Part shown: piece by piece, positions 44,509 to 52,843 of the stretch
Numbering within the stretch: the stretch's first letter is position 1
Layout: each line of letters starts with the position of its first letter
The notes under the pieces: generated by a model
The model's database searches: none
What the model was told of the DNA's origin: nothing
Seen by the model: only the letters and a program-made list of their open reading frames with translations
From: Pseudoalteromonas carrageenovora IAM 12662
GTDB lineage: Bacteria; Pseudomonadota; Gammaproteobacteria; Enterobacterales; Alteromonadaceae
DNA length: 64,000 bases
Reading direction: 5' to 3'
Assembly: GCF_900239935.1 (NCBI RefSeq)
Contig: NZ_LT965929.1
Span: forward strand, 124,001 to 188,000
Translations under genes and position numbers: made by a program

Positions 44509-44826
44509 ATGTCAGTTATCGCTAATACACCGAAACCTCCATATTTTGCTGTTATTTTCACTTCCATACGAACAGAAGGTGATAATGGTTATGGTGAAAT
44601 GGCAAATAGGATGATTGAGCTTGCAGAGCAGCAGTCTGGATTCTTGGGCATGGAATCAGCAAGAGAAGATGTAGGTATAACGGTTTCTTATTGGGCAGAC
44701 TTAGATTCAATTAAAAATTGGAAAGATAACTCTGAGCACTTGGAAGCCCAAAAAATTGGTCGTAAGTCTTGGTACGATACATTTAAGGTTCGTATATCTA
44801 AAGTGGAACGTGATTACGGTATATAA
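44509..44826 (+). CDS. Cassette gene 7: antibiotic biosynthesis monooxygenase-like protein
   Basis: A 105-residue ferredoxin-like ABM-domain protein. The pattern YFAVIFTSIRTEGDNGYGEM, then LAEQQSGFLGMESARE, VSYWADLDSIKNWK, EHLEAQKIGRKSWYDTFKVR is typical. The family contains heme-degrading and quinol monooxygenases and many uncharacterised members, which are frequent integron cassette cargo. A specific reaction cannot be assigned. TAGGAG precedes the ATG. It is followed directly by attC7. Confidence 0.85.
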   Translation: MSVIANTPKPPYFAVIFTSIRTEGDNGYGEMANRMIELAEQQSGFLGMESAREDVGITVSYWADLDSIKNWKDNSEHLEAQKIGRKSWYDTFKVRISKVERDYGI

Positions 44827-44920
44827 CAAGCCGTTTAAGATGGAAAATTTACAGTCGGCTATTTTCACTCCGTTCAATATTTTAGCCAACAATAAATTTC
44901 CCCTTAATAGGGCGTTAGCT
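44821..44920 (+). repeat. attC site 7
   Basis: Left end ATATAAC overlaps the stop codon of the ABM gene; right end is GTTAGCT after GGGC. The two ends each depart from consensus at one position. The arms around TGGAAAATTTACAGTCGGCT and AGCCAACAATAAATTTCC pair imperfectly. Confidence 0.65.
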
Positions 44921-44952
44921 GCTTTGAGGTCAATCATTAGTAAGGTGTCATA

Positions 44953-45834
44953 GTGAGAATTTTAGTAACAGGCTCTGCCGGTAGAGTCGGGCGTGCAATC
45001 TATATTAAATTAATGCGCACCCATGACGTGGTCGGCATTGATAAAACGCCTTGCTCAACAGCCGATTACATTGGTGATATTCTTGATAGTGATCTGATTG
45101 ATCGGGCTCTTAAAAATGTTGATGTCATCATTCATACAGCGGCTCTTCACGCTCCACATGTTGGTTTAGTACCTGATTCAGAGTTTCAGTCTATCAACGT
45201 AGACGCGACCGAGAAACTCGCTCTGGCTGGATTAAAAGCAGGTATTAAGCACTTTATTTTTACCAGCACTACTGCATTGTACGGCTATGCTTCAACACCT
45301 AAAGGTATTGCAGGTTGGATAAATGAAGACGTCACACCTCAACCCAAGTCGATTTATCATAAAAGTAAAATTGCGGCTGAAGCTAAGCTAGAAGAAATTT
45401 CAAAGTTGTTTCAGCTTCCAGTTACTGTGCTGCAAATGTCGAGATGTTTTCCTGAACCTGCGGATTTAATGGCAGTATTTCGCCTTACTCGTGGCATAGA
45501 TGCTCGTGATGTAGCAAACGCTCATTTATGTTCTGTGGAAAAACGCTTAAGTGGTTTTAATCGTTTTATAATCTCAGGCGCTACACCTTTTCAACTTTCT
45601 GATTGTGAAGCTCTATATACTGATGCTGCATCTGTCATCGAGCGTCAATGTCCTGACATCGCGCTAGCATTTAAACAAAGAGATTGGCAACTACCTCAAA
45701 GCTTAGATCGCGTATATGATTCATCATCTGCATGTGACAAATTAGGGTGGTTACCTATACATGGTTTTAAAAGCGTTTTGAAAATGCTAGATACTGAAAT
45801 ACCTGAAGTATTGCCAATTTTGAAACGCAGCTAA
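44953..45834 (+). CDS. Cassette gene 8: NAD-dependent epimerase/dehydratase family protein
   Basis: A 293-residue extended short-chain dehydrogenase. The NAD-binding motif is ILVTGSAGRVGRAIYIKL, and the acid after the second strand is in VGIDKT. A DVIIHTAALHAPH strand, the catalytic Ser-Thr region FTSTTALYG and YHKSKIAAE with the Tyr/Lys pair follow. The enzyme is expected to oxidise, reduce or epimerise a nucleotide sugar or similar substrate. It starts with GTG, with AAGGTG upstream. It is long for a cassette gene and is the last member of the array. Confidence 0.85.
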   Translation: MRILVTGSAGRVGRAIYIKLMRTHDVVGIDKTPCSTADYIGDILDSDLIDRALKNVDVIIHTAALHAPHVGLVPDSEFQSINVDATEKLALAGLKAGIKHFIFTSTTALYGYASTPKGIAGWINEDVTPQPKSIYHKSKIAAEAKLEEISKLFQLPVTVLQMSRCFPEPADLMAVFRLTRGIDARDVANAHLCSVEKRLSGFNRFIISGATPFQLSDCEALYTDAASVIERQCPDIALAFKQRDWQLPQSLDRVYDSSSACDKLGWLPIHGFKSVLKMLDTEIPEVLPILKRS

Positions 45835-45900
45835 CAAAGCAATTAAGAGTGATTCGGCATGGGCAGCGTTTTTACTATGCATTGCTTTTAACATCAGGCA
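45829..45900 (+). repeat. Partial attC-like end of the array (site 8)
   Basis: AGCTAACAAAGCAATTAAGAGTGATTCGG after the epimerase stop codon is like an attC left arm (shown 45829 onward), with AGCTAAC as R''. No GTTRRRY core follows within 150 bases, so the right half seems lost and the array ends here. The first 20 bases carry the R'' and arm. Confidence 0.5.
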
Positions 45901-46013
45901 AAGCGAGTTCGCCCTCAGTACACTCTTTTTTAAAAGTTTCATACTTTGTGCCTAAACTCGTTTGCAAGTTTAGTTTTTCGATAGCTGCCTGTATTAGCCC
46001 TTGTCCATCTTTT

Positions 46014-46064
46014 GTTCACTAAATGCTGGTGTTCATTTTTATTGAACGATATTAATTAGTGAAC
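46014..46064. promoter_or_regulatory. Nested inverted repeats right of the cassette array
   Basis: Outer arms GTTCACTAA (46014-46022) and TTAGTGAAC (46056-46064) are perfect 9-bp complements; inside, GTTCA (46031) and TGAAC (46043) form a second pair. No U run follows, so it is not a terminator. It could be a repressor operator or a remnant of an element end. The rest of 45901-46158 shows nothing recognisable. Confidence 0.4.
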
Positions 46065-46158
46065 AGGTAAACTTAAATCCCTCACTGTAATTAGTGGAAT
46101 AAGTACAAGCCTGATAAGTAACCTTTAGAGAGTTTATAACAGCTCTATTAAAATAAGC

Positions 46159-46187
46159 CCTGTGTTAAACGTTACGTTTAACACAGG
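46159..46187. terminator. Hairpin downstream of the porin operon
   Basis: A perfect 13-bp stem (CCTGTGTTAAACG with CGTTTAACACAGG) with a three-base loop. It lies about 30 bases after the porin stop codon, and T-rich bases follow on both strands. Confidence 0.75.
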
Positions 46188-46217
46188 TTTAGGCTAACCT
46201 ACGAAACACCAAACGTA

Positions 46218-47309
46218 TTAAAACGAATACTGCAGCCTTAATGAGATTGCATTGCCCGATGTGATAGTACCGCCTGCCTCGTAGTAATCGGCTTTAATGT
46301 AGTCGGCCATAAACTTTATATTCTTGTTTACGGTGTAGTTAACGCCGAGGGCGTAGGTTTTTGCGTCTTGGTTTTCTTGCTTGAGCTTAAGTAGGCTGTA
46401 GCGGCCTGTAATTTCCCAGCCTGGCTCTGAGCTTGCGCCTAGTTTTGCGTTTTTATACTTACGGTATCCGCCCGATAGCTGATAACCAAATTGCAAATAG
46501 CCGCCTTCGTAATCATTGGTTGTATTTTCAATACTGGTTACTTGTGCTTGTTGCCACTCGGCCATCATGGTAAATCTATCTTTAAGCCATAGTAGCTCTA
46601 CGCCTTGTTGCGAGAGGCTATCGGCATTAATTTTATCGCCTTCTATTAATGAGTCGGCGGTATAAACTTCAAGAGGTTCATTCACTCTAAATTCGTTACC
46701 GTCGTACTGCCTCTCACTAAATGCGACGCCTAGGTGTAAAAGGTTGGTGTTTTGCTGCCATGGCACCCAAGCTACGCGCCCTGTAATAGCAGACGTTGCT
46801 TCGTCTTCATCGGGCTCGTAATAACCTAGTTGCCAATTTACTGAGGCTATGTCTCCCGATAGGCTAATACCTAAGCTACGGCCTGGCGAAAACGCTTCGC
46901 TTATCATGCTTCGTTCGAGCATTAATAAATTACGAGAGCTGGTTAGTTTTTCTAGGCCAAAGCCTTCTTTTTGTTGGCCTATGGTTAAATCGGCATATTT
47001 CCAGCCAGAGTATTCTAAGTAGGCGTCTTTTATTTCGGTTTCGCCATCGGCAAAGCCAAGTTGAAATTTACTTTTCCAGTCTTTGCTGATGTCTGATTTA
47101 AAACTTAGGCGTGCGCGGCGTATTTCAGAGGTACTTTCTGAGTCGTTGCTTTCGTATTGCCCCTCTAATAATGAGGTATCAAACTTGTTGTAGTCGAGCA
47201 TGATATAGCCGCTTAGGTCTATATCGTCGTTAATTTTGGCAAAGCTTGCGTTACTTACAAAGCAAAGTGCTGAAAGTGCCGCATAAGTAATCGTTTGTTT
47301 AGAGGTCAT
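46218..47309 (-). CDS. Phosphate-selective porin OprP/OprO-like protein
   Basis: A 363-residue outer membrane protein with a signal peptide (cleaved after ASFA, ~residue 24). Near-regular beta strands follow, and it ends SLRLQYSF with a terminal phenylalanine. Stretches such as RRARLSFKSDISKDWKSKFQLGFADGE, AYLEYSG and LTIGQQKEGFGLEKLTSSRN match OprP/O-type porins (motif in the first third). These form trimeric anion channels; phosphate or pyrophosphate specificity is known for some members only. It is the last gene of the operon with CotH, VTC and DUF4956 genes, one base after its neighbour. Confidence 0.85.
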   Translation of the reverse strand: MTSKQTITYAALSALCFVSNASFAKINDDIDLSGYIMLDYNKFDTSLLEGQYESNDSESTSEIRRARLSFKSDISKDWKSKFQLGFADGETEIKDAYLEYSGWKYADLTIGQQKEGFGLEKLTSSRNLLMLERSMISEAFSPGRSLGISLSGDIASVNWQLGYYEPDEDEATSAITGRVAWVPWQQNTNLLHLGVAFSERQYDGNEFRVNEPLEVYTADSLIEGDKINADSLSQQGVELLWLKDRFTMMAEWQQAQVTSIENTTNDYEGGYLQFGYQLSGGYRKYKNAKLGASSEPGWEITGRYSLLKLKQENQDAKTYALGVNYTVNKNIKFMADYIKADYYEAGGTITSGNAISLRLQYSF

Positions 47310-47310
47310 G

Positions 47311-47898
47311 TTAGGCTGCCTTTGTTTGTTTTTCGGCTAAGTAACTTACTTTTAGTTGCGCTACGTCTCTTAAAAAGTCGATGTGTTCTATATCTACAGC
47401 AACTACGTTTAGCCCTGTGCGCTGTTTTAAATCATGGATGAGTGTGGCTTGGTTTTGCGGGGTTATGTTTTCTATGCGCTCGTAGCAAACGCTTTGTACT
47501 TCGTAGCGTTTTACAAATACGCTAGAGTCAATCAAAAAGGCAATTAAGCAAATTATGCCGTTAAGAATGCTTAGCTCAATTAAGCTCATTTGCCCTACAG
47601 AGGTCAGTAAAGCAATGGCAGTAACGAGAAATAAGTAAGTCATTTCTTTAATCGAAATAGACTCAGTGCGGTACCTTAGCATGGTAAATACGGCAAATAG
47701 GCCAAATGCAAATTCCATCGACATATCAACGCCGTGCAGCAAAAAGGTAATAATAAAAACGCCTACGCCAAATAAAATAAACGAGCCTGCCACCACTGCA
47801 TTTTTACTTATGCGAAAGTAACAGCCATAGCAAAGTACAGCCAGCGATAGGATGTTAACTAAAAAGCGGGAAAGAAAAATAAGATCTAATTTGGTCAT
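47311..47898 (-). CDS. DUF4956 membrane protein
   Basis: A 195-residue protein with about four or five spans in the first ~130 residues (LSRFLVNILSLAVLCYGCYF, GSFILFGVGVFIITFLL, FAFGLFAVFTMLRYR). The segment FAFGLFAVFTMLRYRTESIS followed by KEMTYLFLVTAIALL is characteristic of DUF4956. The C-terminal ~60 residues are cytosolic (NVVAVDIEHIDFLRDVAQL). The family often sits beside VTC-domain genes and is thought to take part in polyphosphate-related membrane work, but its function is unproven. One base separates it from each neighbour. Confidence 0.88.
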   Translation of the reverse strand: MTKLDLIFLSRFLVNILSLAVLCYGCYFRISKNAVVAGSFILFGVGVFIITFLLHGVDMSMEFAFGLFAVFTMLRYRTESISIKEMTYLFLVTAIALLTSVGQMSLIELSILNGIICLIAFLIDSSVFVKRYEVQSVCYERIENITPQNQATLIHDLKQRTGLNVVAVDIEHIDFLRDVAQLKVSYLAEKQTKAA

Positions 47899-47899
47899 T

Positions 47900-48814
47900 T
47901 TAATTATTCTCTAAAGGTAATAGTGGGTTAGTGCGGTTAAGGTGTTTTAAGCGGGCTAAAACAGGTTTAAAGCGGTTTACTTTTAAGCGCTCGGGGTAAA
48001 GCAAAGCACAGCCAATGCAGTATTTACTAAACGAGGCAGGGAATATGTGGTGTTTGCTCATAAGCTTATAAAATGGCGAGTGTTTTGTTTTTTTACGTTG
48101 CTTAAGTTCGGCAATAAAAAAGCCCGGTAGTGTTATTTTGTTATCGCCTTTTGGGGTGTTGTACCACAGGTTAAAATCAAGCGTTAAGCGCTCGGCTTTT
48201 TCTTCGTTGGCTAGTGCTATGCGGTTATAGCCGCTTTGCTGGGTTACGTTTAGATGTGCAAAGCTGTTTTTCATTTGCTCTTTCATAAACGCAGTACAAT
48301 GGGCTTGCTCGTTGTTTTTTTCGAGCTTGATGCGTGTTTTAACCGTACGGCTTTGGTTGTTTTTTAGTTTTACTTCTAGGTATTCGGTGGCTGTATCTAC
48401 GTAGCGCCTTTGGCGCACTTTGTAGCGATTAAGCTTACCGTTATGGTGGGCTTTATATAAATCAAGTTCGGGCGTATCAAAGTACTGATTATAGTAAGAA
48501 AATAAACGCTTACCTTGTATATCAAGTACACGGTACTGGCCTTGTATATGAGTAAGTAGCTCAGGTAAAAACGACAGTGGTAGCATAAACTTACTGTCTA
48601 CACGGTTCATTAAATTAGCGTTATTAAGATCGTTTAACCCGTAGCCTTCAAATGGGGTGAGTAACTCGTTAATTAATGTTGATAATGAGCCATCAGCATT
48701 TGGCTTTTCAGGTTGAGCCTGCTTATTTTTAGAGTTTATTGCAGTAATTGCTACTGGTGAGATTGAAGTATCCTTTTCAAAAAGTTCATCCTTAAAACGT
48801 GCTTGAATTGTCAT
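47900..48814 (-). CDS. VTC-domain polyphosphate polymerase
   Basis: A 304-residue protein whose residues ~70-290 form a VTC tunnel-fold domain. NRVDSKFMLP, the YYNQYFDTPELDLYKAHHNG strand, KVRQRRYVDTATEYLEVKLK and TVKTRIKLEKN carry the arginine/lysine and glutamate residues that line the active tunnel. In yeast Vtc4 this domain makes polyphosphate from ATP; bacterial homologues are assigned the same role. An N-terminal extension of ~70 residues is hydrophilic. Its place between CotH and DUF4956 genes is the usual bacterial cluster. Confidence 0.9.
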   Translation of the reverse strand: MTIQARFKDELFEKDTSISPVAITAINSKNKQAQPEKPNADGSLSTLINELLTPFEGYGLNDLNNANLMNRVDSKFMLPLSFLPELLTHIQGQYRVLDIQGKRLFSYYNQYFDTPELDLYKAHHNGKLNRYKVRQRRYVDTATEYLEVKLKNNQSRTVKTRIKLEKNNEQAHCTAFMKEQMKNSFAHLNVTQQSGYNRIALANEEKAERLTLDFNLWYNTPKGDNKITLPGFFIAELKQRKKTKHSPFYKLMSKHHIFPASFSKYCIGCALLYPERLKVNRFKPVLARLKHLNRTNPLLPLENN

Positions 48815-48891
48815 AATTTTCTCAGATTATTAAATTGCAAAGTTACAGAGTGCAGTGCCAGCGTGCTGGCACTGCGCAAAGGATGGGCTGT

Positions 48892-51450
48892 TTATCTAGC
48901 GCAAAATCCGCTGCCATCACCCGCTGAGGGCAATGTGCCATCAATCTGCGCGACCATATTTGCTACGCGGTACTGCATAAAAGACGTTAAGCCGTAAAAC
49001 TGCCCCGTTGTAGAGGTAAGGTTTTGCTCAAAGTAGGTTGAGCCATAAAAGCTAGTTGGGTCGTTTTGTACGTGCTCACGAATTAAATCGGCTATTTCAT
49101 TTACGCGTGCGTTAAATGTGTCACTTGAAAGTGAGCCATTAATAAGCTGTGTTAAGTAACTGTGGTACGTGTCTAGGTTGCTTTGCTCGGCAAAGACATT
49201 AGCAATTAACGGGCGCTCGCTTAATGCGCCGCTTACTGGCTCATCAATGTAGAGCTCTCTTACATCTACGTTATTACAATCCATGTTAAATGTGCCGAAT
49301 GACTCGTTAAAATCCCACGGCAAAATGCTAAATACGCCATCGTCATCGTAAATATAATAGTTATGTGCAAGCGGGCCGTGGTAGCTATCTAAATTGGACA
49401 GTGAAGTACTAACCGACATATAACGTAAAAGTGTGTCTACTTCTATGGCGCTGGTTTCGCCTTTATCGAGCGATTCTACAAAGTTAATAAAGGCGCCGTT
49501 ATCTGTGGTGTCTTCGTTGGTTTGCAGGTTTATATCGGTGTAGCTTTGTATGTCGTCACCTAGCCATAATAAATCGCTGCCTGTGCCATCTGGCTTGTAT
49601 AAATCGCCATTACTGTTGGTAAAGTGTTTTTCAACAAATTCGCCATCTACGGCTTCTACCATTAAATACAAACCAAATAGTTCGCCGTTTACATAAAAGT
49701 TAACGTAAGCATGCTCAGGCGTTGGTACGCCCATTTCATCCATTAGCTCGTAGGCGATTACTTCACGCATGTACGACGGGTCGTTAAACGAGTTTTGTAG
49801 TGTGAATTTTTTTAGTCCAAAAAACTTTTGCCCCGACACATATTCGTTAATATCAACCTTAAAGCTGTAACGGTCGCTGCTAGAGTTGGCAACACTGCTT
49901 AAGCTTGAGCCGCCTTTAGTGCGAATAGCAACGCTATCAAGTGTTACACCATTAAAGGTAATAGCGGTTTCGTGATATTCCTCATCAAGTGGGTTATCTA
50001 GAATGTCTTGCCAGTTTTCGTCAGTAATTGTAATAGAAAGCGTATTAACCGCTGTGGGTGTAAAGGCGGTTGCAACTGTATTTTCACTACTTGGGGTAGG
50101 TGTTAAAAACGCATGAGTAAAGCCTGTATTGCTACTTAGGCCGTAACTAAAGCCTGTGGCTACATCACTTTCATCCCAGTCAATGTAGTCAATTACTTCA
50201 TCGTTGAGTATTAAGCTTAGCTCGTCTTCTTTGCCTAGTTTAAACGGGACGTAGTAAGTGCCTGGGTCTTCGTCGGTGGCATAAATAGTTATGTATTCAC
50301 CCGCGTATAAATCTATGTCGGGCAGGGTAACGGGGTCTATGTCGTCGCTTTCATCAATAACTTGGTAGTTGGCTAAGTTAATTGTATTTGCGCTGTTGTT
50401 GTATAGCTCAAACCAGTCGTTGCCATCGTCTGCGGCGCTTGCCACTATTTCGTTAATAACGAGTGGCCCGTGGGTTGCTTGGCTGTTTGAGCTAAGCTCT
50501 GTTGGAGTGAGTACCGCAGTTGCATCGCTGCCATCAGGGTAGCGACCATAGCTGTAACCACTCAGCGCTTGGCCTTTATTCCACGATAACTGCTCTATAA
50601 TTACATTGTTACTGTAAAGGCTTACGGTATCGCTTGAGCCTAATTTAAACGCAACGCTTGGCAGATCGCCTAAATCATCGGTGCTTGCGTAAATACGGTA
50701 AAACTCACCCGGCGATAACGTAATATCGGGTAGAGCAAACTGTTCGTTATTGTCATCACTTAGGGTGTAGTCTGCTAAATAAACATCGCTACTGCTTGTT
50801 ACATAAAGCTCTATCCAGTCCTCGCCGCCACTACTATCTTTTGCTAATACTTCGTTTATACGCAGTGGGGCATCTTCAGCAATTAGCGTTGTAACAAGTG
50901 TTGAGGTATCTGCTGTTTGGTTAGCTGCGCCCTCTGTGGGCGTTAGTGTTTGCGCGGTGCCGGTGCCATCGGTGTATAAGCCGTAACTAAAGCCTTCAGC
51001 GGCTTCGCCTTCTTCCCAATCAAGTACAGAGATAGCAGTGCCGTCCTCGTATAACGTAACCGCATCGTCGCTACCTAGTTTAAAGGTGACGTAATAACCG
51101 TTATCGGGCGGTGTATCGGTTTCATCAATGGCTTGAATAACAATAAACTCACCTTGGGAAAGCGATACTGCGGGCAGAGCTTGAGGCTCTCTGTCGGCGT
51201 TATCATCAACAAGTGAAAATACCGATAAGTCGGCTATATCTTCAGTGGCGTATAGCTCAATCCAATCGTAGGTGGTATCGCTTGGGCTTGCGACAATTTC
51301 GTTAATAACTAAACCAGTTGACGTGATTGTTGATGATGAGTCAGTACTTTGCTCTGTGCTGCTATCGGTTGTTTGCTCAGTACCGCCACAGCCATACAAT
51401 AATGTAGTAGAGGCAATAACTGAATAAAATATAAAAGGTTTTATATTCAT
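48892..51450 (-). CDS. CotH-kinase-like lipoprotein with three lamin-tail domains
   Basis: An 852-residue protein with a lipoprotein signal (lipobox LLYGC, Cys ~21) and a Ser/Thr linker. Three lamin-tail domains follow, starting LVINEIVASPSDTTYDWIEL, LRINEVLAKDSSGGEDWIEL and LVINEIVASAADDGNDWFEL. The CotH domain begins about residue 465, with AIRTKGGSS, FGLKKFTLQNSFNDPSYMRE, FGLYLMVEAVDGEFV and SILPWDFNESFG. CotH proteins are atypical kinases; substrates in Gram-negative bacteria are unknown. Membrane anchoring places it in the envelope. It is the first gene of the operon, 77 bases before the VTC gene. Confidence 0.88.
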   Translation of the reverse strand: MNIKPFIFYSVIASTTLLYGCGGTEQTTDSSTEQSTDSSSTITSTGLVINEIVASPSDTTYDWIELYATEDIADLSVFSLVDDNADREPQALPAVSLSQGEFIVIQAIDETDTPPDNGYYVTFKLGSDDAVTLYEDGTAISVLDWEEGEAAEGFSYGLYTDGTGTAQTLTPTEGAANQTADTSTLVTTLIAEDAPLRINEVLAKDSSGGEDWIELYVTSSSDVYLADYTLSDDNNEQFALPDITLSPGEFYRIYASTDDLGDLPSVAFKLGSSDTVSLYSNNVIIEQLSWNKGQALSGYSYGRYPDGSDATAVLTPTELSSNSQATHGPLVINEIVASAADDGNDWFELYNNSANTINLANYQVIDESDDIDPVTLPDIDLYAGEYITIYATDEDPGTYYVPFKLGKEDELSLILNDEVIDYIDWDESDVATGFSYGLSSNTGFTHAFLTPTPSSENTVATAFTPTAVNTLSITITDENWQDILDNPLDEEYHETAITFNGVTLDSVAIRTKGGSSLSSVANSSSDRYSFKVDINEYVSGQKFFGLKKFTLQNSFNDPSYMREVIAYELMDEMGVPTPEHAYVNFYVNGELFGLYLMVEAVDGEFVEKHFTNSNGDLYKPDGTGSDLLWLGDDIQSYTDINLQTNEDTTDNGAFINFVESLDKGETSAIEVDTLLRYMSVSTSLSNLDSYHGPLAHNYYIYDDDGVFSILPWDFNESFGTFNMDCNNVDVRELYIDEPVSGALSERPLIANVFAEQSNLDTYHSYLTQLINGSLSSDTFNARVNEIADLIREHVQNDPTSFYGSTYFEQNLTSTTGQFYGLTSFMQYRVANMVAQIDGTLPSAGDGSGFCAR

Positions 51451-51535
51451 GTATGCACGCTTATTATTTTATTAAAGTGGATAAACTATAAGAATAAAAG
51501 GTGCAAACAATGTGTAAAAATTCAGTAAATTACAT

Positions 51536-51557
51536 TTTTATGATGGTTTTGTGACGA
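51536..51557 (-). promoter_or_regulatory. Possible Pho box upstream of the CotH/VTC operon
   Basis: Read on the minus strand, GTCACAAAAC and ATCATAAAA form two half-sites 11 bases apart. Against an idealised tandem CTGTCAT/A-A-A-A box I count 17 of 22 matching bases. It lies about 90 bases before the CotH start codon. Phosphate control would fit a polyphosphate and porin operon, but this is an eye-made match. Confidence 0.35.
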
Positions 51558-51617
51558 GCTTTAAGGACGCGTTAACTGCAAGGCTCACAATAATAGGGGG
51601 CGTGTATTTAAACGTAA

Positions 51618-51650
51618 AAAAAGCAGATACTTAATTAGCATCTGCTTTTT
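51618..51650. terminator. Bidirectional rho-independent terminator
   Basis: An 11-bp stem (AAAAAGCAGAT with ATCTGCTTTTT) around an 11-base AT-rich loop. A and T runs are built into the stem, so it can end transcription from either strand. It lies 22 bases after the oxidoreductase stop codon. Confidence 0.8.
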
Positions 51651-51672
51651 AATTTTAACGAAGAATATTTAA

Positions 51673-52800
51673 TTAAGCTTGAGGTTTAATTAAGTACTTC
51701 TCGCCGGTAGCTTGTTTAGAGTAAGCCGCGATTGATTGTAAATGTAATACCTCAGCTAATGACACTTCGTGCGTGTAGTTGCTCGCAAATGTAGTGGTGA
51801 TTTCATTAGCAACGCGTTTGCGCATTTTCATTACTGTATCTGTGCCTAATTTACCTAAAGCATTAAATAACAAGAACCCGTTTACAGCCCAAGCAAAGCC
51901 AAAGTTACGATTAAGTGTAATAGGCCCGCGATCTAACGCACCATAAATATATGCTTGTTTAAACGTGTCTGAGCCATATAGGCTGTGCTCTTTCATATCG
52001 CGCGCAGCTGCCGCTTCCATACAGTTCAGTATGTCACTTGTTAGTTGGCCGCCACCAATAGGGTCAAATGCGATAGTTGCACCGGTTTCAATTATTGCAG
52101 CTGTTAGGTCAGCAAGAAAAGTGTCGCTGCTTGAGTTTACAACGTATTTAGCACCCATATCGCGCAGTAACTTTTCTTGTTGTGGTTTGCGTACAATGTT
52201 AATTAAATCAACGCCATCGGCAATACAAATACGGTTTAGCATTTGGCCAAGGTTAGAAGCCGCTGCGGCGTGAATAATGGCTTTATGGCCTTCAGCGCGC
52301 ATGGTTTCTACCATGGCGAGTGCGGTAAGTGGGTTAACAAAAGATGATGCACCTTCTTTAGCGGTAGTCCCTTCTTTTAACTCTAGGCAACTTTGTACAT
52401 TGGCACATATAAATTGACGGTACGTACCGCCACCAATAACAGCCACTGTTTTGCCCATTAATGCTTGTGCGGCTGGCGATGAGCCTGCAGCCACTACGGT
52501 GCCTGCACCTTCATTACCTACTTGTGTTGCTTTACCAACACGTGTTTTAAGTGATGGCATAAATTGAGCTGGAACATCAGCAGTAATTACGGGGTTTTCA
52601 TCAGTACCCGATTGTTTTGCAGTAGACAAATCAGCTGCGCTGAATAAAACGCCTAAGTCTGATGGATTTAATGGTGCAGCTTCAATACGAATAACTACTT
52701 CATCGGCATTTGGCTTTGGCATCTCGATGTTTTTTAAGGCAAGTGTAAGTTTATTGTCTTCGCTGATAGTTGAAGTTAGTTGGATATTTTTATCTGTCAT
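51673..52800 (-). CDS. Zinc-independent medium-chain dehydrogenase/quinone reductase-like
   Basis: A 375-residue MDR protein. The N-terminal GroES-like part has RIEAAPLNPSDLGVLFS and GNEGAGTVVAAGSSP, and the nucleotide-binding part has IIHAAAASNLGQMLNRICIA and LLRDMGAKYVVNSSSDTF, followed by FDPIGGG. Catalytic zinc cysteines are absent. Members reduce quinones or activated double bonds with NADPH. It is the second gene after a GST, with 43 bases between, and the pair diverges from a LysR regulator that probably controls it. A terminator follows. Confidence 0.85.
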   Translation of the reverse strand: MTDKNIQLTSTISEDNKLTLALKNIEMPKPNADEVVIRIEAAPLNPSDLGVLFSAADLSTAKQSGTDENPVITADVPAQFMPSLKTRVGKATQVGNEGAGTVVAAGSSPAAQALMGKTVAVIGGGTYRQFICANVQSCLELKEGTTAKEGASSFVNPLTALAMVETMRAEGHKAIIHAAAASNLGQMLNRICIADGVDLINIVRKPQQEKLLRDMGAKYVVNSSSDTFLADLTAAIIETGATIAFDPIGGGQLTSDILNCMEAAAARDMKEHSLYGSDTFKQAYIYGALDRGPITLNRNFGFAWAVNGFLLFNALGKLGTDTVMKMRKRVANEITTTFASNYTHEVSLAEVLHLQSIAAYSKQATGEKYLIKPQA

Positions 52801-52843
52801 AAGAGTGTTCCTATAAATTGAGAATGGGTAGCGTATAGCTTAA

